A DNA stretch of 64,000 bases from positions 261,204 to 325,203 of the forward strand of contig DIYL01000047.1 of assembly GCA_002428985.1 (NCBI GenBank), in the 5' to 3' direction. The stretch's first letter is position 1. Each line of letters begins with the position of its first letter. The notes beneath the pieces were generated by a model. It did no database searches. It saw only the letters and a program-made list of their open reading frames with translations, and was not told the DNA's origin. The translations under genes and the position numbers were made by a program. Below are positions 55,476-63,204 of this stretch, in pieces. The DNA comes from Anaerolineales bacterium UBA6055. GTDB taxonomy: Bacteria; Chloroflexota; Anaerolineae; Aggregatilineales; Phototrophicaceae.

Positions 55476-57137
55476 TTATCGTCCGCGTAACAACAGGGAT
55501 GCGCCAAGCCCAATAACCAGAACAACCCCAGCTAAGCCAAATACCAGTAAACCACTGAGATCAGAAATATCAGGGTCGTCACTGATGGTACCTGTTTGTG
55601 GTTCGGGCTCTTGTGTCAGACTACTGGTGTTTACTGTCGGGATGGCAAGCGCTTCAAGTCCGGCTTTTGCGCCAAACTGTACGCTGACGGTTGCGCCATC
55701 TTCTAAATTCACCCGTAAAATGTCTGAGGTTGTCAAACCATATCCTTCTGGTGCGGTGACATTCAAGGTATAACGTCCGGCTTCAAGTGTATCAAAACAA
55801 AATGGCTCAGAGCCATCAGTTGTATGACGATCACGTTCTGCGCCATCACCATCATTAACGACGATTACCCCGCCAGCCAGTGTTGGTTCTGCGGGTTCCA
55901 GTACCCCGTTTTGATTATCATCTTCAAAGATGCGCACACAAATGCCGGGATCTAATTCAGTTGGGTTTACCCCTTGTACAGCAGCTTCTGCGACAGGTGC
56001 AGTCGGTGCTGGTGTTGCTGTATTCGGTATGTCTGTTGGTGTACCATCAGATGTGACATCTTCCGTTGATTCTGCGTCGACCTCAGGCTCTGTAGTGGGT
56101 TCGGATTCAGGCGTTTCTGTAAATTCGGTAATGACCGCCCCAAAACTTTGCGTGGGTTCTTCAACGGCTTCGGTCTCAACTGGCTCAACTGAGGTTTCCT
56201 CAGGTTGTGCTGCTGTCTCTTCTACTGGTGGTGCTTCGACTTCCGGTTCTTCAGTCGGTTCCGGTGTCGATACAACGATTACTTGCCCAATCTGCAAAAA
56301 TGTCCCGCGATCTAAACCGTTCAAATTTAAGAGATCATCAACCGATACACCATAAGCAACCGCAATCGATGCGAGTGTATCGCCACTACCAACCGTATGA
56401 ACGATACCATCATCTTCTTCTGTATCTTGTGGTGCGACAAATCCCACCTCTGCGGATTGGGCAGGCGGTGCTGGTACATCAACCGACCCGCTATCACCAG
56501 TACTGCTATCGGCAGGGGCTTCCCCTTCACCGACGATGACCAGTGATGCCTCGTCAATATAAACCGCATTTGGATCATTCGGCCATGTCTGAGTTGCATA
56601 AATCACGATCGTGACGGATCCACCCGTTGCGACATGATCAACACTAATTTGTTGATAGTTGTTGAGGTTGGTCATCCAACTGGACCACGTAATCGCGCCG
56701 TTGACGTTGCTACCGATGTTACTGCCAACGCCGATGCGGACTTGTGCATTTGAACCACTACCATTTTCTAGCAGAACAAATGCCGAGCCCCGCACAATTG
56801 CACCTGCGGGTATATCGGACACTTCTTGGAAAGCAGCCGCTGTAAATGTACCGCCACCTTTAGAGATGCTTAATGCGGATGTCCCGCTATATTTAAAAAA
56901 ACTTGTATGCGGGAAAGCGTTCGGTGGTTGATTCATCCATGCTTCGCTACGTGGGGCTTCTGTATACCATCCGTCCCAACCTGCCGGAAAGTTAAAATCG
57001 CCACGTCCTGTTCGCCCGCTATAATTCGTTTCGAAACCGGGGCTTGTGAGTAGATTTTCCTGTGCTTGTACAGGTATTAGTCCCATCAGCGCCAGCATTA
57101 GCGCGATCACGCTAAGTTGTGTAATCCAACGTTGCAT
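55476..57137 (-). CDS. Secreted LysM + SdrD-type protein, membrane-anchored
   Basis: 553 residues. Signal peptide (1-26, ending VQAQ), a beta-sandwich that looks like a carbohydrate-binding module (TSPGFETNYSGRTGRGDFNF to YIDEASLVIVG, about 30-210), a LysM (HTVGSGDTLASIAVAYGVSV, DLLNLNGLDRGTFLQIGQVI, about 240-290), a Pro/Glu/Thr linker, a SdrD B-like domain (ICVRIFEDDNQNGVLEPAEP) and a final transmembrane helix before RGR. ATG at 57137 follows the stop of its paralog by 3 nt, so translation is likely coupled. Confidence 0.85.
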   Translation of the reverse strand: MQRWITQLSVIALMLALMGLIPVQAQENLLTSPGFETNYSGRTGRGDFNFPAGWDGWYTEAPRSEAWMNQPPNAFPHTSFFKYSGTSALSISKGGGTFTAAAFQEVSDIPAGAIVRGSAFVLLENGSGSNAQVRIGVGSNIGSNVNGAITWSSWMTNLNNYQQISVDHVATGGSVTIVIYATQTWPNDPNAVYIDEASLVIVGEGEAPADSSTGDSGSVDVPAPPAQSAEVGFVAPQDTEEDDGIVHTVGSGDTLASIAVAYGVSVDDLLNLNGLDRGTFLQIGQVIVVSTPEPTEEPEVEAPPVEETAAQPEETSVEPVETEAVEEPTQSFGAVITEFTETPESEPTTEPEVDAESTEDVTSDGTPTDIPNTATPAPTAPVAEAAVQGVNPTELDPGICVRIFEDDNQNGVLEPAEPTLAGGVIVVNDGDGAERDRHTTDGSEPFCFDTLEAGRYTLNVTAPEGYGLTTSDILRVNLEDGATVSVQFGAKAGLEALAIPTVNTSSLTQEPEPQTGTISDDPDISDLSGLLVFGLAGVVLVIGLGASLLLRGR

Positions 57138-57140
57138 CAA

Positions 57141-58310
57141 CTAGCTCTCCGAACCACAGGTAAGTTCAAAGAACGGTGCCCTGAGGATTAAGCTAACTGA
57201 ACAGGTCAATCTAAAATTATCGACCATTTCTTGGGTGATAACGGGATCTGTGATGACGACTTCTGATGAATCATCCGACGGAACAACCTCAGATTGTGGT
57301 GTTGCGGGTGCAAGTTGATTGTCGGGGTCTGCTTCTACAACCTCGGCTTGTTCTTCAGACGTTGCGTCTTCTGTCGGGACAGGTGTCGAAGTTGGAATCG
57401 GTGTTGCATTCGGGTCTGGCGTTGCAATCACCAAGACTTGTCCAATCTGTATGACCGATGTTCTATCCAGACCATTTAAGTTCATGACTTGATCCATCGA
57501 TACACCGTAGCCAACAGCAATCGATGCCAGTGTATCACCACTACTTACGGTGTGGTTGATACCATCTGCAACATCGCGATCTTGTGGTGAGACAAAAGCA
57601 ACACCCGATGGTTGTTGTGGTTGGGGTGCTGGAGCATTTTCGGCAGTGTCACCGCCAGACTCATCGCCACCTTCATTATTACCAGGGAGGTCTGCACTAT
57701 CGCCAACAATCACAAGGGCTGCATCATCAATATAAACGGCATTTGGGTCGTTGGGGCGGTCTTGAGTCGCATAAATGAAAATCGTGACATTTCCACCTGT
57801 TGCGATATGATCTACTGTCAACTGGCGATACTCAAGCAGGGTTGTACCCCACTCTGACCATGTTACATTGCCACCAAACGGATTGTTACCGACATTGCTA
57901 CCGACACCAACACGCACGCGTGCGTTGTTACCAGACGCATTTTCGAGGAACACAAAGGCAGACCCTCTTACGATTGCGCCCGCTGGAATATTTCCAACCT
58001 CTTGATAGGCAGCAGCGGTAAATGTTCCACCACCTCTGGAAATACTCTGTGCAGCTGCACCACCATATTTATAGTAACTGGTATGTGGAAACGCATTTGG
58101 AGGGATATTCATCCAAGATTCGCTACGGGGTTCTTCTGTGAACCAGCCACCCCAGTTTTCTGCGAAGTTAAAATCACCCCGCCCACGTCCACTATAATTG
58201 AATTCAAATTCTGAATTTGAGAGCAAATTACCTTGTGCTTGTACTGGTAAAATGCTCAATAAACACATCATAACGGTGAGAACTACACTCGGTTTTATCC
58301 AACGCAACAT
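57141..58310 (-). CDS. Secreted LysM protein, shorter paralog
   Basis: 389 residues, closely similar to the 55476 protein in the signal peptide, the beta-sandwich (NSEFEFNYSGRGRGDFNFAE, about 30-205) and the LysM (HTVSSGDTLASIAVGYGVSM). It then ends after a short linker with DNFRLTCSVSLILRAPFFEL and no SdrD domain or transmembrane anchor. It may be a naturally shorter form or one truncated by a lost C-terminal part; the tail contains two Cys. The TAG stop is directly followed by the start region of the longer paralog. Together they form a tandem pair. Confidence 0.82.
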   Translation of the reverse strand: MLRWIKPSVVLTVMMCLLSILPVQAQGNLLSNSEFEFNYSGRGRGDFNFAENWGGWFTEEPRSESWMNIPPNAFPHTSYYKYGGAAAQSISRGGGTFTAAAYQEVGNIPAGAIVRGSAFVFLENASGNNARVRVGVGSNVGNNPFGGNVTWSEWGTTLLEYRQLTVDHIATGGNVTIFIYATQDRPNDPNAVYIDDAALVIVGDSADLPGNNEGGDESGGDTAENAPAPQPQQPSGVAFVSPQDRDVADGINHTVSSGDTLASIAVGYGVSMDQVMNLNGLDRTSVIQIGQVLVIATPDPNATPIPTSTPVPTEDATSEEQAEVVEADPDNQLAPATPQSEVVPSDDSSEVVITDPVITQEMVDNFRLTCSVSLILRAPFFELTCGSES

Positions 58311-58635
58311 CAGGTTATTTCTCCATTTTCCTAATTTTGGTACCGTTGCCTATCGTATATAGAATGTAAGTGTCAAAAGGTCTTAAAAAGTGTAGGGATG
58401 ATACCCATATGTTTACCTGCAACCCTACCCATTTTATTTTTTGATTGATATAAAAACTAAACGTACTTTATTTTATCTGTAATATGCAACAGCACATTGC
58501 GGGTGAGATTATAACACGGGCATAAATGGATGTTATAGGGGAATCTAGTCCTAGCGTAGGGTAAACGTGGGGAATTACATTTGAGACTTTTGAGGTGCTC
58601 ATTGCGTATAACAGATGTACGAATCCTCAAAAAGC

Positions 58636-58672
58636 AATACATCCCTACATAGTAATCTATGTGGGGATGCTT
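58636..58672 (-). terminator. Terminator of the 58688 gene
   Basis: CATCCCTACATAG-TAAT-CTATGTGGGGATG, 13-bp stem with one wobble, followed on the minus strand by a T-rich stretch (GCTTTTTG). It lies 16 nt after the stop. The 58311-58687 gap also has a weak GTAGGG/CCCTAC hairpin near 58392-58428; no gene is apparent. Confidence 0.65.
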
Positions 58673-58687
58673 CTTTTGGGGCAGGGT

Positions 58688-59083
58688 CTATCCCTGAATA
58701 AAGTGTTTTTTCGATGTAGTTTCTTTATAGTTTGACCGGCTATGTATCGGCGTGACATCCATCAAACGGTGCTCTGCATAAGAGATGTCATCATAAGTTG
58801 CTTCTTGTTGCCTGATGTGATTTGCACGTTGTCGCTGTACTATGTAACGAAACCGTTGGATGACTTGCCATAGTGCGAATGTTAATCCGACAATCCCTAA
58901 ACCTGATGCTGTAATCAAGCTTGGTGCAAACTCTACACCTCTACTCAAATAGGAAAATCCTGCAATAAACGCCATCACCGAATAAATTAGGGAATAGGCG
59001 ATCAATGGGGAAGCAATCAATAGAGCAATGCCACCGAATCCAATTTCTTTCCAGTGGTTTTGGTGTTTGGGTTTATTATGCAA
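58688..59083 (-). CDS. Small membrane protein, unknown
   Basis: 131 residues. Two hydrophobic helices (about 14-36 and 50-72), then a basic cytosolic tail rich in Arg/Gln (RFRYIVQRQRANHIRQQE) and a short C-terminal segment. No family recognised. The 233-bp gap after it contains a 58-codon ORF at 59125-59301 (plus strand) that I cannot support. Confidence 0.65.
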   Translation of the reverse strand: MHNKPKHQNHWKEIGFGGIALLIASPLIAYSLIYSVMAFIAGFSYLSRGVEFAPSLITASGLGIVGLTFALWQVIQRFRYIVQRQRANHIRQQEATYDDISYAEHRLMDVTPIHSRSNYKETTSKKHFIQG

Positions 59084-59316
59084 GAAATTCCCTTTCGGTC
59101 ATGTACAAATCGGGTTGATAGGATATGGATAACTGGACATCATCTAACTTATGCTTTGTTGCTAATCCGATAAACATAGATAGGCTCATGTTAATTGGAA
59201 TGCCAAGATCTAGATTATGTAATCTCGTTGAAATAGATGAAACACCTACACTCCATAATGAACAATATCATATGAATGACAATGATATTTGTCTTGTCTA
59301 AAAAACATGACACTGC

Positions 59317-60372
59317 CTACAAATCCCAGACGCGGGCTGTTCCATCCCATGACCATGATAGCACTTGGGTTGCGTCACTGTTCCAGATAGCACCGCGCAC
59401 CAAATTATCATGTTGGAAGCGGTCTTGCCTAATAATGCGATTCCAGACGTTAACGTAAATATGTGACCACGACAAAATCCGCGATTCGTTCATATTCCAT
59501 TCTGCCCCGACGACCCAATCTTCATGACGGAGGACTTGCTCAGAGCGTCCCGTGTCGGTGTTCCAGACGTGCACAGTATCATCACCTGCCCAAGACATAT
59601 AGGCGGTTTCATCGTCCGACCAGATGGCTTGTTGTACAAAACTACGATGCTGTACATTGCTTAATGGGCGCGATGTAACCCGTACACCATCGGTCTCATA
59701 AGCAAATACACTGCCGTCGGTATACCATGCTAAGACGCGGGTATCGTCACTGTTAAATTCTACGCCGAGCAACATACCACGATGCGGGAATGAGACGGTC
59801 TCAAGGGTTTCTTCTGTTTCTACATTCCACACGACCATGCGCCCATCTTCCGACCATGCCCGAATCATAGCTTCATCGGCACTAAGGTCTGCGCCACTAA
59901 TCGCACCTGACCGTGAGACAACTGCAATTTCGTCACCATCGATTGACCAGACTGCGCCGTTACCTTCAGATGTAAATACAAAAACGCGATCTTCATCAGC
60001 CGTTACTTGCAAAGCAAGGGGCATCCCCTCAATTTCCCATGATTGCAAAATATCACCAGATTCCACCGATGCCACTTGAACGAGTCCACTTTCATCAGCG
60101 GATACAATATGACTATCATCAGAGAGCCAGACGGCATGGGTTAGCGCATTGCCGTTATGGTCGATTGTCGTTAATAATTCACCATCTTCGGCTGACCAGA
60201 TTTGCACCAATCCCGCTTCATCAGCTGTCAGTATTTGGGACTCATCGGTATTCCATGATGCAGTAACTACACCTTCATCATGCTCCAAAATCAAACTCGC
60301 TTCATCAGACTGCGCACTGAGTGTCCATGTAGCTAAGACCAACATCATCATTACAATAATGACTTTTTTCAT
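59317..60372 (-). CDS. Secreted WD40-repeat protein
   Basis: 351 residues from the ATG 9 nt after AAGG. Signal peptide (MKKVIIVMMMLVLATWTLSA). Seven or eight WD40-type blades follow, e.g. ASWNTDESQILTADEAGLVQIWSAEDGEL, SADESGLVQVASVESGDIL, SWAGDDTVHVWNTDTGRS, LSWSWDGTARVWDL, so it is a complete propeller. Extracytoplasmic WD40 proteins serve as interaction platforms. No other domain. The promoter region of the metG leader is divergent, starting about 120 bp away. Confidence 0.88.
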   Translation of the reverse strand: MKKVIIVMMMLVLATWTLSAQSDEASLILEHDEGVVTASWNTDESQILTADEAGLVQIWSAEDGELLTTIDHNGNALTHAVWLSDDSHIVSADESGLVQVASVESGDILQSWEIEGMPLALQVTADEDRVFVFTSEGNGAVWSIDGDEIAVVSRSGAISGADLSADEAMIRAWSEDGRMVVWNVETEETLETVSFPHRGMLLGVEFNSDDTRVLAWYTDGSVFAYETDGVRVTSRPLSNVQHRSFVQQAIWSDDETAYMSWAGDDTVHVWNTDTGRSEQVLRHEDWVVGAEWNMNESRILSWSHIYVNVWNRIIRQDRFQHDNLVRGAIWNSDATQVLSWSWDGTARVWDL

Positions 60373-60496
60373 TGAAGACATCCTTACTCACTTGTGTTCC
60401 TGAATTTGGCACAGGGTAGCATAAAAATGTTAACAACTGATGACATCATGTATATGACTTGTCAGTAATCCATCAGTTTGTGTTGCACAAAAGTCC

Positions 60497-60526
60497 TTGA
60501 CGTAACCTGTTGAAGGTGGCTATACT
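60497..60526 (+). promoter_or_regulatory. Promoter of the 60705-metG transcript
   Basis: TTGACG (60497-60502), 18-bp spacer, TATACT (60521-60526). Predicted start at about 60533, i.e. at the leader ATG, so the leader ORF would be leaderless. Confidence 0.7.
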
Positions 60527-60532
60527 CATAAT

Positions 60533-60616
60533 ATGGATATTTTAAACACATACCACACCATGCCCATGCGAATGCCAACCGTCCGATATGACAGACGGCT
60601 ATTGTGGCGCGCATAA
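60533..60616 (+). CDS. Met-rich leader peptide of the metG operon (putative)
   Basis: 27 codons, MDILNTYHTMPMRMPTV..., ending WRA-stop. Three Met codons fall within five positions (60560-60574, M-P-M-R-M). The ORF has no Shine-Dalgarno but begins at the predicted transcription start. Downstream RNA shows three overlapping stems of attenuator type (60579-60666), so the ORF is a plausible sensor of Met-tRNA supply. It also contains several Arg codons further on, which lie in the stem segments. Confidence 0.55.
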   Translation: MDILNTYHTMPMRMPTVRYDRRLLWRA

Positions 60617-60648
60617 GCGTGACGACTTAGCATATGATACCGTCTGTC
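60579..60648 (+). promoter_or_regulatory. Protector and antiterminator stems, metG leader
   Basis: Segment A CCGTC (60579-60583) can pair with GACGG (60594-60598) of segment B. Segment B GACAGACGG (60590-60598) is an exact reverse complement of segment C CCGTCTGTC (60640-60648). B-C would sequester the terminator's 5' arm. Met starvation would park a ribosome over A and leave B-C to form. Confidence 0.6.
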
Positions 60649-60667
60649 TTTGGCAGGCGGTTTTTTG
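60639..60667 (+). terminator. Attenuator terminator, metG leader
   Basis: ACCGTCTGTC-TTT-GGCAGGCGGT with two G-U pairs (60639-60661), then TTTTTT. Its 5' arm is segment C. The rest of the 60382-60704 gap holds only the promoter and leader parts. Confidence 0.8.
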
Positions 60668-60704
60668 TTGTTTAGGTAGGTCGTTGCTATGGGAAAGGTA
60701 GAAG

Positions 60705-61214
60705 ATGAATCCACTGACATTATTTATAAATGCTGTCCGCGCATTACTGAGTATCCCACCATTATTGGGGCGCTTCCTTATTAGTGTCGTGCGTGGTGAA
60801 CCAGACGCGGTCAAGATTCTCGAAGTGGAATTGCCAGAATTGGTTTTCCGAATGTCGCCCGTACTCTACATAATGACGATGATTATTGCCTTGGTCACAG
60901 TCATGACAACCGGCGCAATTGATTCGGTAGTGGCACAATTAGCACTATCGATTATCTGCAATATCTGGATTTTTATAACAATTGTGCTCGGTGTACAAGC
61001 CCACGATACCCGCCTGATACAAGCGCAGTCGATACAGTACTATCTACTATTTCTCGGCTTCCTGCAGACGTTAATCTGGGTGCTGTATCCCGACAATCCG
61101 AAGAATGAGCCAACATCCGTTTTTATCTTGTTTATGGCAACATTTGTGACCTTCATCAATCAAAAGGTCATTCGACCTAATGTCGAGCGAGATAACGCGA
61201 TACCCGTCAATTAA
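60705..61214 (+). CDS. Small membrane protein upstream of metG
   Basis: 169 residues with an amphipathic N-terminus and about four transmembrane helices (about 50-75, 80-100, 110-130 and 140-155). No family recognised. AAGGTAG lies upstream of the ATG. It ends 53 bp before metG with no terminator between, so both probably share the attenuated transcript. Confidence 0.75.
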   Translation: MNPLTLFINAVRALLSIPPLLGRFLISVVRGEPDAVKILEVELPELVFRMSPVLYIMTMIIALVTVMTTGAIDSVVAQLALSIICNIWIFITIVLGVQAHDTRLIQAQSIQYYLLFLGFLQTLIWVLYPDNPKNEPTSVFILFMATFVTFINQKVIRPNVERDNAIPVN

Positions 61215-61267
61215 CGACTAGAAAATAACACCTAAGCACAGCAAATTTACTCAACGAAAGGAACATT

Positions 61268-63079
61268 ATGTCTGGAAAATATATTCATGTCTCGGTGGCA
61301 TGGCCCTATGCAAATGGTGACCTCCACATCGGACACCTTGCCGGAGCCTATCTACCTGCTGATATTTTTGCCCGCTATCATCGTCTGGCAGGAAACCATG
61401 TGTTGATGGTCTCCGGCTCGGATAGTCATGGTACACCGATTTCCGTTGAAGCGGATAAACGGGGCATATCCCCGCGCGACGTCTTTGAACGTTATCACGA
61501 ACGCTTTGTGCAGACCCAGCAGAAAATCGGCATCAGTTATGATCTGTTCAGTCACACCGATACTGAAAATCATCATAAAATCGCGCAGGACTTTTTTAAG
61601 CTCTTGCATGAACGCGAATATCTCTATAAAGAAACACAGACGCTTCTTTATAGCGATTCCGAGAAACGCTTTTTGCCGGATCGTTATGTAGAGGGTACAT
61701 GTTATATCTGCGGTTACGATAGCGCGCGTGGTGACCAATGTGACAATTGTGGTAATTTGATGGATGCCACCAAACTGATCAATCCGCGCAGTAAAAATAA
61801 CCCGGATGACGCGCTCGAAATCCGCACGACTGACCATTACTTTCTTGCACTTGATAAATTTGCTGACCAGATTTTGGAATATCTGGATGGCTATCAAGAA
61901 AACTGGCGTCCGAATGTGACCAAATTTAGCCAGAACTTTGTCAAAGATGGTCTACGTGGACGACCCATCACCCGTGATATTGACTGGGGCATTCCAGTGC
62001 CATTAGACGGATGGGACGATAAACGCCTCTATGTGTGGTTTGAAGCAGTCATGGGTTACTTTACTGCTAGTGTGGAATGGGCGCACAATATCGGTAAGCC
62101 GGATGAATGGAAAAAATGGTGGTATAACCCCGATGCCAAAATTTATAACTTCATCGGTAAGGACAATATCCCATTCCATACGATTATCTGGCAGGCAGAA
62201 TTGTTCGGTGTAAATGGCATCTATAATGAAGGCGATGATACCCCGTTGCAACTGCCATTTGATGTGCCCGCCAACGAATTCATGAATATTGAGGGTGAGC
62301 AATTTTCAAAATCTCGCAATTGGGCGATCTGGTTGCCGGATATGCTGGAACGCTATCAAGAAGATGCGATTCGCTTTTATGTGGCGCGGACATTCCCTGA
62401 ACGCCAAGATAGTGATTTTTCATGGGATGGCTTCCTCGTGCGCGTGAATAATGAATTACTCGCGGCGTGGGGCAATCTGGTCAACCGCATGATGGGATTT
62501 GCGTATAAACGTTACGATGGGGTTGTACCCTCATATGACGAATTAACCGATGCAGACAAAGACATCATTGCAAAAACCGAAGCTGGTTTCGAGATAATCG
62601 GCGCATTACTTGAATCAACACAACTCAAAGAAGCACTCGAACAAACACTCGGACTAGCACGAGAGGTCAATGGCTGGCTCGATACGCGTGAACCGTGGAA
62701 GACGATTAAAGTGGATGAAGCCGATGCAGCCCGTTCGGTTTATACGGCATTGCGTTGCATCGATAATCTGAAAATTTTGTTTGCGCCGTTTACACCATTC
62801 AGCTCACAGAAGGTGCATGAATTACTCGGTTATGAAGGGCAACTATTCGGCGACCTCAAGATCGAAACCATTAAAGAAGAAACCCGTGATCATGTCGCGT
62901 TGATGTACGATGGCGAAAAGGCAATTGGTAAATGGGAAAAATCCGATTTGCAATCGGGTCAAGCACTACAAAAACCATCGCCACTATTCGTCAAGCTCGA
63001 TCCCGAAATCGTCGATGAAGAACGTCAATATCTCGGTCAACCACGCGATGAAAAACCGATTATCGTGGGTGAGGAATAG
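61268..63079 (+). CDS. metG: Methionyl-tRNA synthetase
   Basis: 603 residues, class Ia. HIGH at 20-23 (GDLHIGHLAGAYLP), the zinc knuckle CYICGYDSARGDQCDNCG, and the KMSKS-equivalent F346-SKSR with 'MNIEGEQFSKSRNWAIW'. The C-terminal anticodon-binding helical domain is present; no EMAP-like tRNA-binding extension. It charges tRNA-Met (initiator and elongator) in the cytosol. AAAGGAAC precedes the ATG. Expression is probably controlled by the upstream Met leader attenuator through the 60705 gene. Confidence 0.97.
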   Translation: MSGKYIHVSVAWPYANGDLHIGHLAGAYLPADIFARYHRLAGNHVLMVSGSDSHGTPISVEADKRGISPRDVFERYHERFVQTQQKIGISYDLFSHTDTENHHKIAQDFFKLLHEREYLYKETQTLLYSDSEKRFLPDRYVEGTCYICGYDSARGDQCDNCGNLMDATKLINPRSKNNPDDALEIRTTDHYFLALDKFADQILEYLDGYQENWRPNVTKFSQNFVKDGLRGRPITRDIDWGIPVPLDGWDDKRLYVWFEAVMGYFTASVEWAHNIGKPDEWKKWWYNPDAKIYNFIGKDNIPFHTIIWQAELFGVNGIYNEGDDTPLQLPFDVPANEFMNIEGEQFSKSRNWAIWLPDMLERYQEDAIRFYVARTFPERQDSDFSWDGFLVRVNNELLAAWGNLVNRMMGFAYKRYDGVVPSYDELTDADKDIIAKTEAGFEIIGALLESTQLKEALEQTLGLAREVNGWLDTREPWKTIKVDEADAARSVYTALRCIDNLKILFAPFTPFSSQKVHELLGYEGQLFGDLKIETIKEETRDHVALMYDGEKAIGKWEKSDLQSGQALQKPSPLFVKLDPEIVDEERQYLGQPRDEKPIIVGEE

Positions 63080-63098
63080 ACAACTTGCGTATACCACG

Positions 63099-63126
63099 GT
63101 AGGGAAGAGGCATGCCTCTTCCCTAC
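63099..63126. terminator. Perfect 28-bp palindrome after metG
   Basis: Arms GTAGGGAAGAGGCA and its exact complement with no loop; 20 nt after metG and no U-run. Likely an RNA-stabilising or terminating hairpin; a protein site is possible. Confidence 0.6.
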
Positions 63127-63204
63127 ATGGGACGGGTCTCCCATGGATTTTTGAATATTTGCATCCCATGTTATCCTCTAATTATTTGATGCTCGGAGGA
63201 CGAC

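Noticed and set aside
59125..59301. 58-codon ORF on the plus strand between the 58688 and WD40 genes
   Set aside because: The ribosome site is too close to the ATG, the product has no recognisable features, and it runs toward the end of a convergent gene. Left out as unsupported.
60579..60667. T-box or SAM riboswitch upstream of metG
   Set aside because: No T-box sequence (AGGGTGG-type antiterminator bulge) or SAM-box elements; the alternative stems lie within and after a short ORF instead.
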